A DNA stretch of 25,983 nt, taken from ASMP01 sp035282925. GTDB taxonomy: Archaea > Nanobdellota > Nanobdellia > Pacearchaeales > GW2011-AR1. Position numbers and translations under genes: made by a program. The DNA lies in the NCBI GenBank assembly GCA_035282925.1, contig DATEUW010000019.1:1-25983 (forward strand), in the 5' to 3' direction. The notes below the pieces were generated by a model. The model had not been told where the DNA came from. It saw only the letters and a list, made by a program, of their open reading frames with translations, and made no database searches. This document shows positions 22,063 to 25,983 of this stretch, in pieces; the first letter of the stretch is position 1; each line of letters starts with the position of its first letter.

Positions 22063-22314
22063 TCATTCCTTTCTTAGTGCTGTAGAAGCAGGGGATATGA
22101 AGATTATCGTGTCTCCCCTCAAGAATGTAAGGCCGAGATTTTTCTTAATCTGGCCGCCTTCCATTTCCTTTATGTTGTCGAGGACAAGGTTTATGTGTAT
22201 GTCAAAAGCCAGTAAAGTTCCTACGAATTGCTTGTCTCCTTTCAGGTGAACGAGCACTTCTTTCCCTTTAGAATTATTCAGCAAATCCAAAGGCCTTTCA
22301 ATTCCATTAACCAT
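22063..22314 (-). CDS. lsm: Sm-like archaeal protein (LSm)
   Basis: 83 residues, one Sm fold; homologs form heptameric rings that bind U-rich RNA. It begins with a helix (RPLDLLNNSKGKEV), then Sm1 (VLVHLKGDKQFVGTLLAFDIHINLVLDN, about 20-47, with the H-x-N motif of the RNA pocket), and Sm2 (GLTFLRGDTIIFISP, about 61-75, with the RGD/RGE-type loop). It is divergent from eS8 across a 222-nt gap with several palindromes. The likely TATA box (about 22342-22348) is about 31 nt upstream and lies inside an inverted repeat. Confidence 0.95.
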   Translation of the reverse strand: MVNGIERPLDLLNNSKGKEVLVHLKGDKQFVGTLLAFDIHINLVLDNIKEMEGGQIKKNLGLTFLRGDTIIFISPASTALRKE

Positions 22315-22336
22315 TTTTTGTTTTAATAAGCAACCA

Positions 22337-22352
22337 CGTGAGATAAATCACG
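22337..22352. promoter_or_regulatory. Inverted repeat over the lsm TATA box
   Basis: CGTGA-GATAAA-TCACG: perfect 5-bp arms around a six-base centre. The centre contains the best TATA candidate for lsm (TTTATC on the minus strand), about 31 nt before its ATG. A protein bound here would block TBP, so this is a candidate repressor site. Confidence 0.45.
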
Positions 22353-22384
22353 CCAGCTTAATCATATTTATTTTCTGCAAAGTT

Positions 22385-22422
22385 TGTTTATAAACATTTC
22401 TATGTGCATGCAAGAAATGTTT
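22385..22422. repeat. Palindrome and hairpin between lsm and rps8e
   Basis: GTTTATAAAC (22385-22394) is a perfect 10-bp palindrome and a good TATA-like core. Overlapping it, AAACATTTCT (22392-22401) and AGAAATGTTT (22413-22422) form perfect 10-bp arms around an 11-nt loop. This may be a hairpin RNA, an operator or a promoter for a short untranslated RNA. No ORF longer than about 20 codons starts here. Confidence 0.5.
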
Positions 22423-22505
22423 TATGGAATAATTCAAAGCAGTCTTTTAACATATTTGTGATTAGTGATATAAGTTAAATTAATTAGTAATTTAAAAAAG
22501 AGAAA

Positions 22506-22516
22506 CCTATTTAAAT
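22506..22516 (+). promoter_or_regulatory. TATA box of rps8e
   Basis: CCTATTTAAAT is centred about 26 nt before the ATG at 22537. Confidence 0.55.
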
Positions 22517-22536
22517 TATCTTTCTCCCTTTTTCTA

Positions 22537-22896
22537 ATGAAGACAGGAAGAAAAATCTCCGGAGGCAGATACAGAAAAAGAAGGAAGAAGAAAATGCACG
22601 AACTGCCAGGGCAAAGGAGGGAAGTGGGGCTCGGCATGGAGAAAAGAAAGGATAAAAAAATCATGGGCGGAGGAAAAAAGACCTTTTTGTTAAGGACAAA
22701 TATTATAAATGTAAAAGTTGGGAACAAGGTTCAAAAACTGGAAATAAGAAACGTGCTCGAGACTCCCTCGAACAGGTTCCTGGCAAGGCAGAATATTCTC
22801 AGCAAAGGGACAATAGTCCAGACAGAAAGAGGAAAAGTAAGAATCACGAACAGGCCTTCCCAGGAAGGCATGGTTAACGGTGTTCTGGTAGAATAA
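22537..22896 (+). CDS. rps8e: Ribosomal protein eS8
   Basis: A small-subunit ribosomal protein shared by archaea and eukaryotes. 119 residues, slightly below the usual archaeal 125-130. The N-terminal signature is present: KTGRKISGGRYRKRRKKKMHELPGQRR, followed by the beta-barrel core (KKTFLLRTNIINVKVGN, LETPSNRFLARQNILSKGTIVQTERGKVRITNRPSQEGMVNGVLVE). The last motif, rich in T/N-R-P-x-Q-x-G-x-V-N-x-V, is diagnostic. It stands alone with its own promoter, and TFB follows after 96 nt on the same strand. Confidence 0.96.
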   Translation: MKTGRKISGGRYRKRRKKKMHELPGQRREVGLGMEKRKDKKIMGGGKKTFLLRTNIINVKVGNKVQKLEIRNVLETPSNRFLARQNILSKGTIVQTERGKVRITNRPSQEGMVNGVLVE

Positions 22897-22932
22897 GGAA
22901 TTCTCCTATTTTTTCCGACGGAAAGCACAGAA

Positions 22933-22963
22933 AGATTTATAAAACCATAAAGTTTATAAACAC
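22933..22963 (+). promoter_or_regulatory. Tandem TATA-like boxes before TFB
   Basis: AGATTTATAAAACC (22933-22946) and AAGTTTATAAACAC (22950-22963) repeat at 17-bp spacing, centred about 53 and 36 nt before the TFB ATG. The second core, GTTTATAAAC, is the same perfect palindrome as at 22385-22394. The nearer box would give a leader of about 10 nt, unlike most genes here. Confidence 0.5.
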
Positions 22964-22992
22964 TGCCGAAATAAACTCTAAACCTTTTTAAA

Positions 22993-23922
22993 ATGGCCTT
23001 CATAAAAAAATGCCCTGAATGCGGAAGCATACACCTCACCTATGACCCCCATCTGGGAGAAATCATCTGCAACGACTGCGGCCTTGTCATAGAGGAAAAG
23101 ATGGTGGATACAGGGATAGATTTGCAGGGGAAATTTGACAAAAATGAGAAAAAGGGCCGTGGCGGAGCTCCTACAAGCATCCAGAAGTTTGACAAAGGGC
23201 TTACAACCAACGTTGGTGAGATTTCCGACATTTACAGGCTGGAGCCAAAGCAGACAAGGAAATTCCTCAGGCTGAAGAAATGGCAGGAGCGTGTTTCAAC
23301 TAGCATAGAAAGAAATCTGAGACTGGCAATGGCTGAATTGAGAGTTATTGCCTCCTACCTAAATCTGCCGAATGTCATAAGAGACGATGCCGCAAGAATT
23401 TACAATTATGTTCTCCAGAGAGGCCTTGTCCGCGGAAGAAGCATGGAATCTGTGATAGCTGCCTGTCTATACGCTGCCTGCAGGAGTTATAACATACCAA
23501 GAACTCTTGATGAAATGGCCACAGCTTCTGATGTTGAAAGAAAGGAAATCGGAAGAACCTACAGGTTCATAATAAGAAAACTCGGAATCAAGGTCAACCA
23601 GAGCTCTCCCAAGGATTACATTTCCCGTTTCTCTTCTGTCCTAAAACTATCGCCGAAAACACAGAACGATGCCCTGAAAGTCCTGAAAAGGGCAGAAGAG
23701 GTCGAGCTTACCTCTGGAAGAGGCCCAGCAGGCATTGCTGCTGCTGCTCTTTACGTTGCAGCTTTGATGAACGATGAAAAAAAGACTCAGAGAGAGGTTG
23801 CGGACATTGCAGGAATAACAGAAGTCACGATAAGAAACCGTTACAAGGAACTCATAGAGAAACTCGACCTCGAAGACAAGATCAAGCAGAAGGAGAGCGA
23901 GGCAAGGGTGAAGGAAAAATAA
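22993..23922 (+). CDS. tfb: Transcription initiation factor TFB
   Basis: The archaeal TFIIB: bridges TBP-bound promoter and RNA polymerase and reads the BRE. 309 residues, full length. The zinc ribbon has Cys7, Cys10, Cys26 and Cys29 (CPEC, CNDC). The B-reader/linker follows (about 45-90, GAPTSIQKFDKGLTT). Two cyclin repeats occupy about 105-200 and 205-300. The second ends with the helix-turn-helix that contacts the BRE (REVADIAGITEVTIRNRYKEL, about 266-286). It is charged at the C-terminus. It has two TATA-like boxes upstream, so start-site choice or autoregulation is possible. It is located apart from tfe. Whether other TFB copies exist cannot be seen here. Confidence 0.97.
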   Translation: MAFIKKCPECGSIHLTYDPHLGEIICNDCGLVIEEKMVDTGIDLQGKFDKNEKKGRGGAPTSIQKFDKGLTTNVGEISDIYRLEPKQTRKFLRLKKWQERVSTSIERNLRLAMAELRVIASYLNLPNVIRDDAARIYNYVLQRGLVRGRSMESVIAACLYAACRSYNIPRTLDEMATASDVERKEIGRTYRFIIRKLGIKVNQSSPKDYISRFSSVLKLSPKTQNDALKVLKRAEEVELTSGRGPAGIAAAALYVAALMNDEKKTQREVADIAGITEVTIRNRYKELIEKLDLEDKIKQKESEARVKEK

Positions 23923-24027
23923 TTAATAAAGAGTTTTAATTTTATATGTTAACTATGCGGCATATTTTTAATAAGACAAATATAAAGTCAAATAGTTTTA
24001 AAACCCTTTAATTCTATCTATTTTTAC

Positions 24028-24111
24028 GCGGGAGTGCCGGAGCGGTCAAACGGGCTGCGCTTAGGACGCAGTAGCTTAGTGCTTGCATAGGTTCGAATCC
24101 TATCTCCCGCA
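24028..24111 (+). tRNA. tRNA-Leu (anticodon TAG)
   Basis: 84 nt, class II with a long variable arm (TAGCTTAGTGCTTGC region). Acceptor GCGGGAG/CTCCCGC, discriminator A. Anticodon stem CTGCG/CGCAG with loop CTTAGGA. T arm ATAGG/CCTAT with TTCGAAT. No encoded CCA, no intron. The TATA-like AGTTTTAAAACC (about 23994-24005) is centred about 28 nt upstream. Its partner enzyme LeuRS is the bacterial type in this window. Confidence 0.96.
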
Positions 24112-24137
24112 TTTTGAAAATTACTAAACTCTTATTA

Positions 24138-25983
24138 TTAAGGTTGTGAACTTGCTATTGAGACAAGCTTAGAATATATTTCAATTACCTCTTCAACATA
24201 TTTGTGGTCGGCAAAAATTTCGCTGTCATCTGATTTTCTATATCCTGCGCAATTATATCCATTGTATCTTCTCAGGGCAGTTTCCCATCCGGTATATATC
24301 TTGTTGACAGCTGGCTCTTTTTGAGTTGTCGTTCTAGTTGGGTTTGGGGGAGGAAAAGCAGCGCACCTGTAAGTAAGAGTATCGCTTTTTCCATTTTTTA
24401 ATACCTGCGCTCCAACATTGACGTTTAATATGGAACTAGAAAGCAACTGATCTCTGCATTCATTAACATCTACATGAAGCCCATAATCGCCGCAATGTCC
24501 TACTCTTTCTCCCGTATCTTCTCTTTGAAATACAGTATTTATCTGCATCAATCCCCAAGAGCTTTGATCTATGGAAACCGCATTTATATCACATTTGGAT
24601 TCCTGCTGCATTATGGCAAACAATAAAAGAGGGTCTGGAATCTTAGTATCTGAAGCAGTATAAACTTCCTGAATATAAAGACTACATCTTGGATTAAGTA
24701 TCTCTTGTGAGGATGCTAATCTAACAATATTGGAAAAATCGTTATAAGATCTTCTTACTTCAATTATCTGCGTCGGAATTGTTTCTACAGGTGGTATTTC
24801 TGTAGCAGGAGTTGTTTCCTCTTGGGATGATTTCTGAACACATTGGTTTGCCGCAAGTCCAAAAAAGCCTCCAGGAATAAATTCACATCCTTCTAATCCC
24901 CTACTTTCCCTTTCTCTACTTATATCCCCGCAACTGTTCTGAGTACATCCTAAAAATTGAATTCCAAGACGACTGCATTCCCCACAACCTCTTACACTTG
25001 TTGTTTCTTCAGGGGTTGCCGGGGGAATTCCTGGCGTAGCTGGTGTCGTTGTTGTAGTTTCAGGCGCCGGAGGTTTGCTTCCCTGAAAGATTTGCTTGGC
25101 AAGATTTCTGTATGCATCTGCCCTTCCCAGTATGAGCAAGCCTCTTCTTGGAATTTGAAGCACCTTGTCAATAGCCTGGTTGATTATCTGTATTTTGCCA
25201 ACGTCATCTGCTGTATTGATTCTGCCCTGCAAGTCTGTCCACTGCCCTTCATTCAGATATCCACCTTGGCTTGTTATTTTTTCAACAACTCCCTGAGTAA
25301 CATCGCCGATAGTCTCGTTTTCTATCGTCGTTGATTTTATCACATTCCTTACGCTGTTTGTGTCAAGCCAGCATTTTATATTTGGATTTCCGCAGTAGCC
25401 TACTGGCTGCCATCTTCCCTTTGCAGTGTTTATGAAAGAATCTGTTCCTCCCCCGGGATTGTCTGTCGCGCAAACTCTTGTAATTCCCCTATTGTAAATT
25501 GCAGGATTTATTGCCTCTTCAACTCCTCCCTGAATATTAGGAGAAAGCAAAGGAAGAAGGTTTGTTGTTCCTGAAACGCATGCAGCCTCTGAGGTGATGT
25601 CTGTTCTCTTTGCTTCCTGTGCAAGGAAACTTTCTGTCACGTAATTTATTCCGAAGTCTGTCGTTACCTGCTTGAATCCGCATTCTTCCTGCGCATTTAC
25701 AACTATGCACATTTCCTGGTAGCCTGCCGGAGCAGTAAGGTCACGGGTTTCAGTGGCGTATTCTCCTGATCTTATGAAACCCTGAGCCACAATTCTTCTT
25801 GCAAATGCGTCCTGGTAAAATGAACTACCTCCTCCTCGAAGGTAAACCTGATATTGGGCTGGAAGGTTTTTTCCCGCATAAATATGATAGAACACTTTGT
25901 ACTGTGATGTTGGCGGGCTTGTCGCCGTTGTGAAAGGAATCTCATCGAATCTTCCGTAAAACTGAGCTGGAGAATCTGGTTCC
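24138..25983 (-). CDS. Secreted lytic-transglycosylase-like protein (5' end outside window)
   Basis: Open from the window edge to the stop at 24138, 614 codons visible; the GTG at 25895 is internal, since the frame continues beyond it. The first part is a Cys-containing region rich in aromatic residues (LPAQYQVYLRGGGSSF, KCWLDTNSVRNVI). Thr/Pro linkers enclose a Cys-rich module (CGEC...CTQNSCGD). The C-terminal 150 residues have a lysozyme/SLT-type core: DPLLLFAIMQQESKCDINAVS with the presumed catalytic Glu at 24600-24602, then SSWGLMQINTVF, the N-V-G repeat segment, and ALRRYNGYNC. Cys pairs indicate an extracellular location. Archaea lack murein, so the target would be a foreign wall or another glycan. 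Related proteins are common in DPANN genomes as far as I recall. Confidence 0.82.
   Translation of the reverse strand, partial: EPDSPAQFYGRFDEIPFTTATSPPTSQYKVFYHIYAGKNLPAQYQVYLRGGGSSFYQDAFARRIVAQGFIRSGEYATETRDLTAPAGYQEMCIVVNAQEECGFKQVTTDFGINYVTESFLAQEAKRTDITSEAACVSGTTNLLPLLSPNIQGGVEEAINPAIYNRGITRVCATDNPGGGTDSFINTAKGRWQPVGYCGNPNIKCWLDTNSVRNVIKSTTIENETIGDVTQGVVEKITSQGGYLNEGQWTDLQGRINTADDVGKIQIINQAIDKVLQIPRRGLLILGRADAYRNLAKQIFQGSKPPAPETTTTTPATPGIPPATPEETTSVRGCGECSRLGIQFLGCTQNSCGDISRERESRGLEGCEFIPGGFFGLAANQCVQKSSQEETTPATEIPPVETIPTQIIEVRRSYNDFSNIVRLASSQEILNPRCSLYIQEVYTASDTKIPDPLLLFAIMQQESKCDINAVSIDQSSWGLMQINTVFQREDTGERVGHCGDYGLHVDVNECRDQLLSSSILNVNVGAQVLKNGKSDTLTYRCAAFPPPNPTRTTTQKEPAVNKIYTGWETALRRYNGYNCAGYRKSDDSEIFADHKYVEEVIEIYSKLVSIASSQP

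Noticed and set aside
22434..22727. Minus-strand ORF opposite rps8e
   Set aside because: The eS8 frame is diagnostic; the opposite frame is Phe/Pro-rich complement of basic codons.
1..25983. CRISPR arrays, insertion sequences, prophage or integrase genes
   Set aside because: No regularly spaced repeats, no transposase or integrase core domain and no terminal inverted repeats were seen; the transposase-like piece in GlyRS is only an N-terminal module fused in frame.

Overview
The window reads as archaeal DNA from a small-genome DPANN lineage, most likely Pacearchaeota or Woesearchaeota. Archaeal/eukaryotic-type information genes support this: TFB, TFE-alpha, eS8, eS17, an Lsm protein, EndA, deoxyhypusine synthase, archaeal-type ProRS and GlyRS. 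Nearly every transcription unit has a TATA-like box centred about 24-30 nt before the start codon, so most first genes appear to be leaderless. Mixed in are genes of bacterial character: LeuRS, AlaRS and a full-length DisA. DPANN-style surface proteins are also present. The exact phylum is inferred from protein style and was not tested.

Layout. 1-81: tail of an unidentified gene. 122-1585: proS. 1598-1717: possible 39-codon microprotein with its own TATA box. 1966-5366 (minus): deoxyhypusine synthase, a DisA-type diadenylate cyclase and a DHH-DHHA1 phosphoesterase. 5598-5813: small two-helix membrane protein. 5850-7885 (minus): tightly packed operon of TFE (with a lysine-rich tail), a rhomboid protease and a SpoIIM-like membrane protein. 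8035-8979: two unidentified coiled-coil proteins. 9017-11092: alaS carrying an inserted HAD-like domain. 11098-14632 (minus): leuS and a membrane-anchored transglutaminase-like protein. 14687-16359: EndA, a winged-helix/nuclease-like protein and eS17. 16442-16513: tRNA(CAT). 16528-18601 (minus): glyS and a HIT protein. 18659-20248: surface protein. 20355-21941 (minus): RNase Z, tRNA-Arg, tRNA-Cys and YjbQ. 22063-22896: Lsm and eS8, divergent. 22993-23922: TFB. 24028-24111: tRNA-Leu. 24138-end (minus): secreted lytic-transglycosylase-like protein, truncated by the window edge.

How the genes fit together. Most of the window serves translation: four aminoacyl-tRNA synthetases, four tRNAs, tRNA 3'-end maturation (RNase Z), intron removal (EndA), two ribosomal proteins and the hypusine enzyme for aIF5A. 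Basal transcription (TFB, TFE) is also here. Two themes stand out. One is a possible c-di-AMP circuit, DisA plus a DHH-DHHA1 phosphoesterase. The other is an envelope set: rhomboid, SpoIIM-like, transglutaminase-like, an Ig-like surface protein and a lysozyme-fold protein. Promoter position was used to move four start codons inward (disA, the winged-helix gene, glyS, rnz), and the YjbQ start was moved out of the upstream tRNA genes. The most unusual single feature is the alaS gene, which has a HAD-like insertion and an AT-rich central third.
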